From Angomonas ambiguus (lineage: Eukaryota > Euglenozoa > Kinetoplastea > Trypanosomatida > Trypanosomatidae): a stretch of DNA of 64,000 nt. The notes below the pieces were generated by a model. That model did not search any database. It worked only from the letters and a program-made list of their open reading frames with translations, and had not been told where the DNA came from. Below are positions 19,001-27,338 of this stretch, in pieces; the first letter of the stretch is position 1, and each line of letters begins with the position of its first letter. The stretch spans positions 1 through 64,000 of the forward strand of contig JADNSB010000021.1 of NCBI GenBank assembly GCA_019695575.1, written 5' to 3'. Position numbers and translations under genes: made by a program.

Positions 19001-20350
19001 GTCGATCGATACCTTGCTCAACGCAAAGTGAAAAGACGTACGAACCGGGTCACGAAGCGGTATTTCCTCCACTGATACCACTGTCTCTTTCGCAGGGGTG
19101 GCACCGAACTTTTCCTGAACATGCAACCGAAGAAAGAGAATGACGTCGGGGTACCGTAACTCTACTTCAGTTTCAGCAAGTTCCTCCTTATACAGTTCAA
19201 CGCTCTTCTGGCGATGTGCTGCCTCTAACAGACCAATGTACCGACGACGTGCTTCGGCGTAAAACCGCAAATGAGAAAGATTTGGATTGAATCGTTTCTT
19301 CTTATCCTGAATCATGGAGAGTACACAACAACACGCGTAATGCCATAACGACTTTTCTCTCCGTAGCGTCGCAAATGGACGGCAGTAGGAGGGTAAAGAC
19401 AGCATAAACTCTCTGGTTAAATGGCATTTTACAAGCGCATACAGTGAGCCCTCATCCGCTACAATCTTAACATCTCCAAAATCCACACTGGTGTTTTTAC
19501 GGACCAAAATACCCGACTTGTAGACGCTCGTAATCTTTACCTCCACAGAATCCACAAGCACCACCTTTGACGTCGTCTCTTTCGCACACGCCTCCACTTT
19601 TCCCCCCTCCAATAGAAGCGTCGTCACTTGCAGCTCTTCCTCGTCGCTCATTTTCTCTTTCGGTTGAATACGCACACGAAAAGAGTTTACTTTTATGGAA
19701 AAGTAAATGTTTTGTCTAAAATCAGCTGGTAAATTGAGTGCTAAATTTTCAAAGTGAATATCCATGGTACGTTTCCAAATCCAACTAACCGAAGAAGACA
19801 CTCGCGAAAACAAGGAAGAAAATAAACCTCCCGATTCTTTTGGAGAGTTAAGGGGTGATTCACCAGACTCGGAAGCTTCACTGTCGCTGGCGCACGACAA
19901 AAATTCTTCAAACCGGGAAGAATTCTCAGAAGGGAGGGACTCTACGTCATCGTTGGGTTGGTTCTCCAGGGGCTCATCCTCGTCAGTCGAGATCTCCTTG
20001 CAGAGTGTCTCCCCTAGAATATTGTAATCGGTAATATTTCGAAGCGCCTCTTCCTTCGTAAATTCGGTACTACTGGGAAACACATCATCCAAGGGCAGCT
20101 CGAGGCAGCCATCCTTGGCCTTCACATACAACGGGTCTGTGGTCATCGGATTGGGTATTTCTACGGACAATAGCGGTATACTACCGCTTTCGATATGGAA
20201 CGGTAACAAGCCATTCACTGTTTCTTTACGAAATAAAAAATTCTCAAGAGTAAGAGTTCGATTCTTGAGGTCTGTATGAATGTCCTTTGGGTTTACATCT
20301 CCAATTTTAGTTAAGCGCCCTAGAATATAAGAGATAATAACAGAATTCAT
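15998..20350 (-). CDS. VPS13-type bridge-like lipid-transfer protein, N-terminal half with chorein domain
   Basis: The start at 20350 (MNSVIISYILGRLTKIGDVN) is preferred to the in-frame ATG seven codons upstream, because chorein domains begin in this way: a short amphipathic helix, then a segment like DLKNRTLTLENFLFRKE. The 1450 residues are beta-rich, with many alternating hydrophobic strands as in the lipid-conducting groove of VPS13/ATG2-type proteins. These move phospholipids between organelles at contact sites. An acidic Ser-rich loop sits at about 130-180. The frame ends TCT TAG at 16003-15998 while the protein appears to continue in the +1 frame. The upstream spacer has a strong pyrimidine tract (purine run 20460-20484 on plus). 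The exact VPS13 paralogue cannot be decided. Confidence 0.75.
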   Translation of the reverse strand: MNSVIISYILGRLTKIGDVNPKDIHTDLKNRTLTLENFLFRKETVNGLLPFHIESGSIPLLSVEIPNPMTTDPLYVKAKDGCLELPLDDVFPSSTEFTKEEALRNITDYNILGETLCKEISTDEDEPLENQPNDDVESLPSENSSRFEEFLSCASDSEASESGESPLNSPKESGGLFSSLFSRVSSSVSWIWKRTMDIHFENLALNLPADFRQNIYFSIKVNSFRVRIQPKEKMSDEEELQVTTLLLEGGKVEACAKETTSKVVLVDSVEVKITSVYKSGILVRKNTSVDFGDVKIVADEGSLYALVKCHLTREFMLSLPSYCRPFATLRREKSLWHYACCCVLSMIQDKKKRFNPNLSHLRFYAEARRRYIGLLEAAHRQKSVELYKEELAETEVELRYPDVILFLRLHVQEKFGATPAKETVVSVEEIPLRDPVRTSFHFALSKVSIDLPESSEVVVSEIAYVSRNADRHASLGKVELWKERRSQCLSDSTPLLAMETTASDKGSITQVTLSPTNIRLKFKYIMSTLNPIMDLVRSMHITLPPKTSTVPSTALPESELLQTVIVAIPQFFLYLDDFSLLLESASFTKASLISGEPVSYGCVVKRFSIEWRKNFLLLPVEVRMNSSKDIIVSELHVEVNNEMWDVGKGLVTELNQLFDGLVNSPATVATLDSKTISYEKLSRWLPSGLPKARKKHPCVVLKGVHFFFEPLQATIRVTGVTASLCPGEHLQGRRVDLKVSVESIKIGITRLDRSANNTTTTLTASILDVTVARCSASLHPPVLVIHTSEVLARLQSSSLPQPLQMACVKQITGVVRENFTLLNLVYVDLFNDGVSLSNCCVLAENFSSVPSTERPYLASAFQITTSVNHIQLQSLASIPFHVLFSFGTPLVAFLKDEIIPEKAFRLFFSGFSNGSVAIVPGDIRLVGSTTEMKLFLTASTIESHRSSVGSLLLPGSENSILVLTNDLNRLEMFVSSGSLKVLLVLSDSVQVCVSLDAFTGYIPIPREPFWDSDTLQKPAVTSIINVQSIHFHCSTRPNMESVDTVVAHVELQHLTYTNDPCNATNGARNSEPDTGSSSSADEMDSCHELTVKQWSGRCHLDVDPVVLETLVNAVKDMDSFIVMGQRVITETPVTDQYFDLDASLPFLFDSPETVMVVEGCTFCTQRHGIAVSIGDRTTVVFQNCSFYGPTASAQELIQTRTPSAFYTMTNCNVVSTEQEKLLLPSSGAETLSSGQVRLSIGDGKCSVVLPFSSECTLKHANLSLAYSYGKKGNSGHCELRGISMVLKTEMNSFCLTYLDFVEARLRYDAVRETLLLSLQVEISRALEIPLVYYVLAPLLAQYETMTKSQKCCRTETSSTPLPATLLDFRRVRVECSVSRLKFNIYTAAKVQLCEAVLSKTHAYLNKDGEDDGGLIGVDTGIGEINLFDTNFLSLKPVLLRPLHVYLEGHS

Positions 20351-20700
20351 ACTAAAATAGTGTGTGTGCAACTAAACACATTCACCAATTGGGAGGTCAG
20401 TGTATACGGAAAGGAGAATGGGCTATTTTACTAGGACACCTGTATAAATTTATTTAGTCAAAAAAAAAAAAAAGGAAAAGAAGTCGAAAATGATTGTAAA
20501 AACAGCAGTATTAGAATACAAATTATAATATTTACTTGTTGTTGTTTTTGTTTTCCTCCTTCGAAGAAAACATTGGCATAATTCTAAATGCGGCTGTCAC
20601 ACGCCCGACGTGAGAAAGAAAAAAAAACGATTTGCTGAACCAAATCAGAAATATATATATAATCTTAATATATAATATAAAAGGGGGCAAAAATGAGTGT
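20351..20700 (-). other. intergenic spacer, RPN10 to VPS13-type gene
   Basis: The purine run at 20460-20484 (plus) is the splice-acceptor pyrimidine tract of the VPS13-type gene, followed on the minus strand by several AG dinucleotides before the ATG. The remaining A/T-rich part is the 3' UTR of RPN10, with a short TA run at about 20650-20680. No gene is seen. Confidence 0.6.
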
Positions 20701-21720
20701 CTATTTTCCCTTTCCATCTTCTTTCTGATCTTTTTCAATAGCACCCTTTGCCTCCTTCATGAAGTCATTATCCTCCTCTTCGTTTTCTACATTGGACTCT
20801 GTAGGAAGTGTATTGGTATTGTTGTTGGTGGTGGTGTTTGCCTGCTGATCATTGAGAGACATTGCAATAGCCAATCGTAGCATTTCATCTTCATCCATCT
20901 CCTCCTCGTTCACTACGGGGGTGGAAGTAGGAGGGGCAGTAGTCTCTGTGGGAGGTGCGGGGGGGTTCGCAGTCGGCGCATTACTGGCATCAGTGTTGGA
21001 TGCCGCCGCAGCAGCAGCAGCCTGGCGTTGCATTTCCTCCTCGTACGACAGGCGTAGGGCCATTGCCAAATCGGGGTCCATATTAGGATCGGCCCCAAAG
21101 GCCGAAAAGTCGTCAGCCCCATGGTGATTACCAGCATCAAGGGGGGCGTTCTCCCCCAGAAATATAACATCACTCATTAGAGCACTAGTCAAGTTGTCGG
21201 TGTCGGAAACGCTGAGAAAGTGACTATTATTGTTTTTGCTAACCTTGGAAACAAAATTTTCCAGCAGGGCTACATTTTCCTCCACCCCAAAAGATACCAC
21301 GTCCACTGCCACGTCATTTTTTCGGAGACGCTTCGCCAGCACCTCTAACTGTGCTTCATCCTCTACAAGAGGGGTTCCGACAAACGCCACGATACGCTTC
21401 TCTGAGCGCGGGTTCGTCCGGTGACTCAGAGCCAAGGACGCTATAAGAAGACCGGCAGTAAAGTGACACACTTTTCCCCCAATGGTGATATTCGATAACG
21501 ATGACATGACCCGGTCTGCGTCAGAGGTGAGCGTTTCGTGCACAGTGCAGGCGGAGCCGCCAGTCGTCAAAAATCCCACGGTGTTTTCAGCGTTCATCTG
21601 GACTTTGGCGTTCACCAACATATTTGCCGCATTCTCTTCCGCCATGAGACGATTGGGAAACTGATCCCCATTCCTCATGTACTCGGTAGAGTCCAGACAG
21701 AGAAAACAAGCTTCCGGCAT
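20701..21720 (-). CDS. RPN10: 26S proteasome regulatory subunit RPN10 (ubiquitin receptor)
   Basis: RPN10 links the lid and base of the 19S particle and binds polyubiquitin chains. The 339-residue product has the N-terminal von Willebrand A domain (1-190; MPEACFLCLDSTEYMRNGD, then VGFLTTGG). Two ubiquitin-interacting motifs follow: DPDLAMALRLSYEEEM at about 215-230 and EDEMLRLAIAMSLND at about 277-291. Between them lies an Ala/Pro/Thr-rich linker, and after the second motif an Asn/Thr run and a Lys/Glu-rich tail. Length and order match the eukaryotic family. The PA200 gene in the same window is a second proteasome component. Confidence 0.95.
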   Translation of the reverse strand: MPEACFLCLDSTEYMRNGDQFPNRLMAEENAANMLVNAKVQMNAENTVGFLTTGGSACTVHETLTSDADRVMSSLSNITIGGKVCHFTAGLLIASLALSHRTNPRSEKRIVAFVGTPLVEDEAQLEVLAKRLRKNDVAVDVVSFGVEENVALLENFVSKVSKNNNSHFLSVSDTDNLTSALMSDVIFLGENAPLDAGNHHGADDFSAFGADPNMDPDLAMALRLSYEEEMQRQAAAAAAASNTDASNAPTANPPAPPTETTAPPTSTPVVNEEEMDEDEMLRLAIAMSLNDQQANTTTNNNTNTLPTESNVENEEEDNDFMKEAKGAIEKDQKEDGKGK

Positions 21721-22053
21721 ACCACAGGGAGTGTTTCAAATGTGAGAGTGAAGTGTCTGAAAAGAATGACAATACAAATAGTAAGGAGCAAGAAAAAAAA
21801 AAAGAATTAGAGATGCTCAAAGAAAAATCTTAGATACACACTAGATACTATAAAATATGGAAAAACAAAATGACAACAAGACAAAAAAAAAAAAAAGAAA
21901 GAGGTGTCAGTGGGAGAAGAATGCATTCCTTTCAGAACATTTGTCAAAGGGGTGAAGGCTAAACAAAGAAATAAATATGCTTCAAAAAAAAAATAAAAAA
22001 ATAAGAATGCTAAAATACCAAAGTGATAAAAATTAAAGGACTATCATAAACCG
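21721..22053 (-). other. intergenic spacer, 353-residue membrane protein to RPN10
   Basis: Minus-strand pyrimidine tract before RPN10 (purine run about 21785-21812 on plus), then A-rich 3' UTR sequence with homopurine runs near 21880 and 21980-22000. No gene is seen. Confidence 0.6.
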
Positions 22054-23115
22054 CTACTCCACACTATTAACATGAACTAAAGTTTCCGTGAGAAGGGAGG
22101 AGTAGCAATGCAAGACATCACGCGCTTGCCTTTCCTTCATAAAGGCAACGGCAGAATTCTTCCATAGTTCTAACTGGGACAGCGCTTTCCTCATATCAGG
22201 ATGCCTAAAGTATATATCGAATAGTTCATTTTTATTGACGGCACTTTCCTTTAGCAACGAAGACGGCTCTTCTACTAAACGATCGCAGTAGAGAATAGCA
22301 GACAAGATATCCTCTTCCGTATGTAGTTGCCGCAAGTCCCGTTTCATTAACGCGTCTAAAGCGCTTCGTTTCGTTAAGAGTTCTCGTTGGCCTTTAGAGA
22401 GGGAATCTAGTTTGAGGAAATTTAACACCTTTGCCCACTCCGACGTCATATTTTTTCTCCTTTCCGGTTCGGTCAAGCGGACTTCGTTTTCTCTTGTAAC
22501 CGTCTCCATGGCACGGTCCAGTTCCTCCATGCAGAACACAAAAGTAACACTCGCCTCTGGAATTGTATTGGGGTACTTCACCTCCGTAATATCCTTCACA
22601 CTGTCGCACACTACTTGAATAATCGGTTCTGTGATGAACATTTTTTTTAACGGATCCAAAACACTTGGCAAGCCGTGAATATCGGCAGACTCCAACAGTA
22701 AAGAAAGGCTATGCACTTTGCTACACGCCACGTCAAACCCAATAAACTTTCGCATTTCTTCACTCATGTACTTGTAGTGTTTATTCAGCGCTTTAAGGGC
22801 GCCCAGCGCTTCAGGAAGGGCGGTAATATAGCTGTGCATATCTAAATTCGTCTCACCATAACGGGCAATACGATCGGCCCAGATGGTCTCCACCGTTTCG
22901 TGCATCTTGTCATTTTTCACTTGTCTTTCCTTCAAGTCCTTCTTCATTCTTAGCCGATCCTCCTCCAGGGCCCTGGTTTCCTCCACCAAGTGAGTGTACT
23001 CCTTGTTGAGCTCCGCCCTTCGCACTTCTACCCTTCGCCAGCGGGCCCCGGCAAAGACACCCACACCTGTGAGGAACGCCACACCACCTAATGCCGATAA
23101 CTGCGAATAGGACAT
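22054..23115 (-). CDS. unknown membrane-anchored coiled-coil protein, possibly mitochondrial
   Basis: I do not recognise this 353-residue protein. Seen: a short hydrophobic, Gly/Ala-rich segment at 8-25 (ALGGVAFLTGVGVFAGARW) followed by basic residues, then a charged coiled coil at about 28-75. The rest is all-helical, with no obvious motif. An N-terminal anchor, coiled coil and helical C-terminal domain is the topology of mitofilin/Mic60-type MICOS proteins, but no diagnostic sequence supports that, so it is only a suggestion. It lies upstream, in the direction of transcription, of RPN10 and downstream of ATP synthase subunit c. A pyrimidine tract at 23217-23256 precedes it. Confidence 0.8.
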   Translation of the reverse strand: MSYSQLSALGGVAFLTGVGVFAGARWRRVEVRRAELNKEYTHLVEETRALEEDRLRMKKDLKERQVKNDKMHETVETIWADRIARYGETNLDMHSYITALPEALGALKALNKHYKYMSEEMRKFIGFDVACSKVHSLSLLLESADIHGLPSVLDPLKKMFITEPIIQVVCDSVKDITEVKYPNTIPEASVTFVFCMEELDRAMETVTRENEVRLTEPERRKNMTSEWAKVLNFLKLDSLSKGQRELLTKRSALDALMKRDLRQLHTEEDILSAILYCDRLVEEPSSLLKESAVNKNELFDIYFRHPDMRKALSQLELWKNSAVAFMKERQARDVLHCYSSLLTETLVHVNSVE

Positions 23116-23625
23116 TCTTTATATGCTAATTTTTAATAATAAGTTAACCAAAATGAAATGAAACCGCTTGGTAAGAAAGTTGCTCGTTTTCAGTATTGTA
23201 TCTTCAAACAAACGAAATGGGGAAAGAAGGGGAAAGGAAAAAAAAAAAGAAGAAGTAGCAAGTTTCGACCTGTATAAGTGAAACAAAATAAATGAAAAGG
23301 GCACGTAAAAGAGTACACGGATGTATAAAAATAGATTTATTGTTCTCCTACAACGCGCGGAGTGACAATTTACTAATTACCCTTTGTGGTTGTTTTTTAC
23401 CGCTCTCCCTAAAAAAATGTATTTCTACTATTAGCCAAAACACACAGAAAAATGCTTAAAGCTTCATATAAGCGGTACTTTTTTTATAGGGGGGAAAAAG
23501 AACTAGACCAGTGATCCCTAATAACGTGCTAGAAAAAATAAAGAAAGAGGTTACTGGGTTGAGACTTGGTGTTCCTTCACCCCAGTGGCAGTTTTACTGC
23601 GCCTCCAAGTGTATCCTCACGCACT
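23116..23625 (-). other. intergenic spacer, ATP synthase c to the 353-residue protein
   Basis: It holds the splice-acceptor pyrimidine tract for the 353-residue gene (purine run 23217-23256 on plus) and the probable 3' UTR of the ATP synthase c gene. That UTR has a moderately long A/T-rich stretch (23330-23560). No additional gene is supported. Confidence 0.6.
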
Positions 23626-23940
23626 TTAAGAGAAGAGCATGAGGAAGGCAAGCATAAGCGCGAACAGGCCAATAGCCTCGGTCAGAGCGAAACCAAGAAT
23701 GGCGTAGTTAAACAGCATCTTGGTCAGGTTGGGCTGACGAGCGCAGGCGACGAGGAGGGCACCGAAGATGGTACCAATACCCATACCGACACCAGCGAGG
23801 GCGATGGCGGCGAGGCCGGTACCCACGTAGTGGAGTCCCTGGACGGAGATGGCGACGGTGGAGGCCTGACGAGAGGCAACCAAGGCGGTGGAGGCGGCAG
23901 CCACGCGGCGGGCGGGCTTAGCGATAACACGGCGCATCAT
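23626..23940 (-). CDS. mitochondrial ATP synthase F0 subunit c (proteolipid)
   Basis: Subunit c forms the proton-driven rotor ring of ATP synthase in the inner mitochondrial membrane. The 104-residue precursor has a basic, Ala-rich N-terminal targeting sequence ([17 protein letters not shown]), then two membrane helices (about 38-64 and 76-102). They are joined by the conserved RQPNL loop (68-72). The proton-binding acidic residue is Glu88 in [10 protein letters not shown]. In T. brucei subunit c is made as several precursors that differ only in the presequence and mature to the same protein, so other copies may exist elsewhere in this genome. The nuclear location is usual for kinetoplastids. 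The start may be the first or second Met. Confidence 0.96.
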   Translation of the reverse strand: MMRRVIAKPARRVAAASTALVASRQASTVAISVQGLHYVGTGLAAIALAGVGMGIGTIFGALLVACARQPNLTKMLFNYAILGFALTEAIGLFALMLAFLMLFS

Positions 23941-24130
23941 CTTAACGGAAATGTAAAACTTAAAGTAAACACTAAATCTGTAATATAGATACCATTAAAA
24001 GAAAAGGAAAAAAGAAACGTTACAATACAGCGAAAAAAAAATATCACAAATTCTCAAATAATTATAACTGCTTTGATTTTTCACATGACACAAGAAAGGG
24101 GGATTTAAAAAAAAAAAAAGTCCCTAGCAT

Positions 24131-24379
24131 TCATTTTTTATTTGGTTTCGGAGCCATACGAACAACGGGTCCGCTTTTATTCTCTCCCACTACTCTTGCT
24201 TGTTTAAGCTGTTGAGAAATAGCTTGGGACTTTTGCTTCAGTGCCTTCTTGGACGCCGCAACTTCAGTAATACTCGTCGCGTGGATTTTGGCTCCTTGAG
24301 CCTTTCTCTTCGCCTCCTGTCTAGCTTGATTGGTACGCTTCTTATTCCCACCGCGAGTGATTTTAGCGGAATATCCCAT
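24131..24379 (-). CDS. small basic protein of unknown function
   Basis: This 82-residue protein is very rich in Lys, Arg, Gln and Ala and has no hydrophobic segment. It begins MGYSAKITRGGNKKRTNQAR and ends in a Pro/Lys tail. Such composition is common among ribosome-associated or nucleolar proteins, but no family is recognised. It has its own spacer and upstream pyrimidine tract (purine run about 24446-24475 on plus), with clean coding composition compared with the A/T-rich flanks. This supports a real gene despite its size. Confidence 0.7.
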   Translation of the reverse strand: MGYSAKITRGGNKKRTNQARQEAKRKAQGAKIHATSITEVAASKKALKQKSQAISQQLKQARVVGENKSGPVVRMAPKPNKK

Positions 24380-24578
24380 TTGCAGTAAAGTAAAACTCTA
24401 AAGAAAGCAGAAGTACTGACTTTTTTGAAAAGGGGTGTGGTTGAGCAAAGAAAAAAAAAAGGGAGAAGAAAAGTAAAAGTACAGTTCAGCAAAGTAAGGG
24501 GATATACTGAACAGCAAGTTGGGATAAAATATAGACAAGTGGGAGAAAATAAATAAAATTAACTGATACAGCAGTTGG

Positions 24579-25373
24579 TTACTTCTCACCCCGACGTATT
24601 GCCCTATTCTGGCGTAACGTGTTTTGCTTTTCTTGTATGGCGGAGTGCTGTTTAAACTCATTCCACTCCGCACGCGCTTGGAATTCTTGTTTCTCTATAT
24701 AACCGCTACGATTCCTCTTGGCCCGGAACGACTCCACCGTCTCCCCTTCGTCAACGAGCTGAGAATTCAAATAGCGGTTCCAGTTTTTCATAGAGTGGGA
24801 TACAATACTTCCAGTGGAGGAGGCGCTCTTTTTTTTAGGATTCAAGCTACGGGTCGTGACGGACTTTGCTTCTCGTACGGGTCTCCTTTTCTTACTCACA
24901 GGCAACGAAGATGCCCACACGTGAAACTCAGGATTGGAATTCGCTGGACTTTCTGGCTCAGTGGTATCCGGGAGGGTCCCGCAAAAGTGCTGAAGATAGG
25001 GATGTACACGGAGCACATCGTCCTCTCCTAAAGGCGCTTTGTCCGGAGCGGACTCAATAGGTAACAACAGATTGGAAAACATAGACGTATTCCCAAAAGT
25101 GGAAAAGAGGAAGGAAAGACCGTCCGACAAGGCGCTGTTTTTGTCCACGAAAACACTTTTCTCAAAGGACTCCACGGATCCTATTTTACGAAGAGAAAAC
25201 AGTCTACGTTGGAGTTGTTCTCGAGAAACTCTCATTTTGGACATGGTAAGATAGTCCGGCGAGCCGTAGAGACGGGGTGCTGAAGTGAGACTCGTCTCGG
25301 TGGAAGCCTTCTCTCTCTCCCCCACACGGACCTCTTCCTCACGGGAGTTTGCCAGCCCATTTTCCTTTACCAT
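24579..25373 (-). CDS. basic protein of unknown function
   Basis: I do not recognise this 264-residue protein. The first 40 residues are hydrophilic and Glu/Ser-rich. A later in-frame Met (MSKMRVSREQLQRRL, about residue 44) could be the true start. A central less-charged part (75-125) is followed by a basic, Ser-rich region (155-195, with KKRRPV and NPKKKSASS). The C-terminus is helical, charged and Gln/Arg-rich (200-264). The basic clusters could serve nuclear or RNA targeting, which is inference. It is flanked by ordinary spacers with pyrimidine tracts. Confidence 0.7.
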   Translation of the reverse strand: MVKENGLANSREEEVRVGEREKASTETSLTSAPRLYGSPDYLTMSKMRVSREQLQRRLFSLRKIGSVESFEKSVFVDKNSALSDGLSFLFSTFGNTSMFSNLLLPIESAPDKAPLGEDDVLRVHPYLQHFCGTLPDTTEPESPANSNPEFHVWASSLPVSKKRRPVREAKSVTTRSLNPKKKSASSTGSIVSHSMKNWNRYLNSQLVDEGETVESFRAKRNRSGYIEKQEFQARAEWNEFKQHSAIQEKQNTLRQNRAIRRGEK

Positions 25374-25812
25374 AAATTCTATTTCCTAAATAGCTGAAGA
25401 ATTAAAATATAATCTTTACCTTCTTTTTAATATAATAAAGAGGGAAGCCACACAGTTCACCAACAGCAACTGTATCACACCGAGAATCACGGGGAAAAAT
25501 TGAAACTTTCATCGACTTTTTTTTTTCCGAGTGCGTCAGATAGTTGAGATAATTTTCAGAAGTTAAATTTAAAATTGAATTAAAAGTTCACGATGGATTT
25601 TATTTTATTTTTGATAATTATTTTGATGATGAGAAGAGTAAGTTCATAAAGTTACGGTCAGCCAAACAAAAAAAAATTAAAGATTTCTTTTCACTGATTG
25701 TATTTTTTAAAAAAAACCAATTGCTTCATTTTGTTTTGAATACAATGGGAAAAAATGTGGGATGTGGTAAAAACAGAAGGGGGGGGGGAGGGAAGGGTTT
25801 AAGATCTTAGAT
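25374..25812 (-). other. intergenic spacer, desaturase to 264-residue protein
   Basis: A/T-rich sequence with several purine runs on the plus strand, including a G-run near 25785, typical of UTRs. No coding or RNA gene is recognised. The part next to 25813 is the 3' UTR of the desaturase gene. Confidence 0.55.
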
Positions 25813-27057
25813 CTACAGGGTAGTAATATACTCTCCAACATTCCCCAAATTTTCAAAAGTCACCTTTAGAATATTTAAGTAGGGTCTGGAATCGTATTGG
25901 AGCCCATTGTCCTCAAACATTTTCTTGACCCGCGGCGCGAGCTTGACAAAGCGGAACTGAGGCATGCAGGGAAAGAGGTGATGCTCGATTTGGTAATTGA
26001 GGTACCCCATCAGCCAATTCACAAACCAGTTCGGCGCCACATCCATGGTGTAAATACTGCAGTACTCTACAAAGTGCACATGCTCGTTCTTCGGTAACAC
26101 CGGAAGGTGCGTGTGATTGAGAGCAAAACTGACAAAGATGTAGGCGGCCCCGATCCCCTGAGCCACCAGCACTCCGAACAAACCCTGCAGTGGGGTGACT
26201 CCGAGCAGATGGCAAATGATGCCTACTGTGATCCAGCGGCAGAGGATGGAAATGGCTTCCGTGTACCGCTTCGTGCGGATAATATGGCGAGGATGGAGGT
26301 ATAATTGCCAAAACAGGGCAATCATGGAACACGTTACGGGGGCGAAGAGATAGTTCTGCACCGATATCCACCGGCGGAGGATGGGACTATTCCGACCCTT
26401 CTTTGCAGTTAATTTATTAAATGCCACCATAGGAAGTGTTTCCAGGTCGACGTCGTGGCCCTCTTTCTGTGGAGCAGCATGATGTTTATTGTGGTTGACT
26501 CTCCACCACGCGCCACTCATACCACAGCCAAACCCATACAACACTTCTTGGATTTTGAGATCCACCGCCTTTATGCCAGTGCAGCTGTAGTGACCTGCTT
26601 CATGCATCCACCACCCACACCGTCCTTCGGCGACCCCCATGCATACCAGCCCCACCGGCCACAGTACTGGGACGCGAAAGAGAATCCAAAGTCCTATGAA
26701 ATGCATCAAAATTATATCGGCAAAGCGATACAAGATGTGTAACCAGTCGGCATCGTAGAGACCCTCTTTGATACAATTATCTCTGAGCTCCTTAAAGTCC
26801 GCGGACAACTTATCCAGGCGCTTTTGCTCAGTGGGACTCACCGAGTGATTCGGGGGGGCTGGTCGGCTGGGTAGGACTTCCAGGTACTTTCGGCCTTTGG
26901 GTAGTTTAATGTGGAATTCTTCAAAGATTTGGGTCGCATCACCGCTGCCCAAAAAAAATTTATACACACTGCCACCGGGATGTTTCAAATTCGTGCAATC
27001 GTACAGGCGACCATCAATAAGCAGTTCGTGGGGTTGTTGAGGGGCAGAATCCGACAT
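25813..27057 (-). CDS. cytochrome b5-fused front-end fatty-acid desaturase
   Basis: These enzymes insert a double bond between an existing one and the carboxyl end of a polyunsaturated acyl chain, in the ER membrane, taking electrons through their own cytochrome b5 domain. The 414-residue product has the heme-binding HPGG (26-29) with the second heme His at FEEFH (49). Three histidine boxes follow: HEAGH (152-156), HNKHH (189-193) and QIEHH (356-360). Gln in place of His in the third box marks front-end desaturases. Hydrophobic spans lie at about 108-145 and 230-312. Whether it acts at delta-4, -5 or -6 cannot be decided from motifs. Confidence 0.93.
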   Translation of the reverse strand: MSDSAPQQPHELLIDGRLYDCTNLKHPGGSVYKFFLGSGDATQIFEEFHIKLPKGRKYLEVLPSRPAPPNHSVSPTEQKRLDKLSADFKELRDNCIKEGLYDADWLHILYRFADIILMHFIGLWILFRVPVLWPVGLVCMGVAEGRCGWWMHEAGHYSCTGIKAVDLKIQEVLYGFGCGMSGAWWRVNHNKHHAAPQKEGHDVDLETLPMVAFNKLTAKKGRNSPILRRWISVQNYLFAPVTCSMIALFWQLYLHPRHIIRTKRYTEAISILCRWITVGIICHLLGVTPLQGLFGVLVAQGIGAAYIFVSFALNHTHLPVLPKNEHVHFVEYCSIYTMDVAPNWFVNWLMGYLNYQIEHHLFPCMPQFRFVKLAPRVKKMFEDNGLQYDSRPYLNILKVTFENLGNVGEYITTL

Positions 27058-27338
27058 TTCGATACGATCAAAGCAGGAAAAAATAAAAAAAAACTGTCCT
27101 TATGAAGCAAAAAAAAAAATGGAGAAAAATAAACCAAGCACAGTTTTTGAACCAAACACAAACATCAAGTAAGGATCCCACAAAACAGTAGTTGTGAAGT
27201 AAAACTAGGCGTATGAAAAAGAGAACAGGAGTAAAAATGAATCTAAAATCTAAATCTAATAATAATAATAAAGAAAAAAAGGTACACAGAGGGGGGAGAG
27301 GGGAGTCCTAATAGTTGTCACCACTATCTATTATAGGT

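Noticed and set aside
23566-23988. 140-codon plus-strand ORF over the ATP synthase c gene
   Set aside because: Its Gly/Asp/Thr-rich sequence is the complement of a GC-rich conserved coding region. The minus-strand product is unmistakably subunit c.
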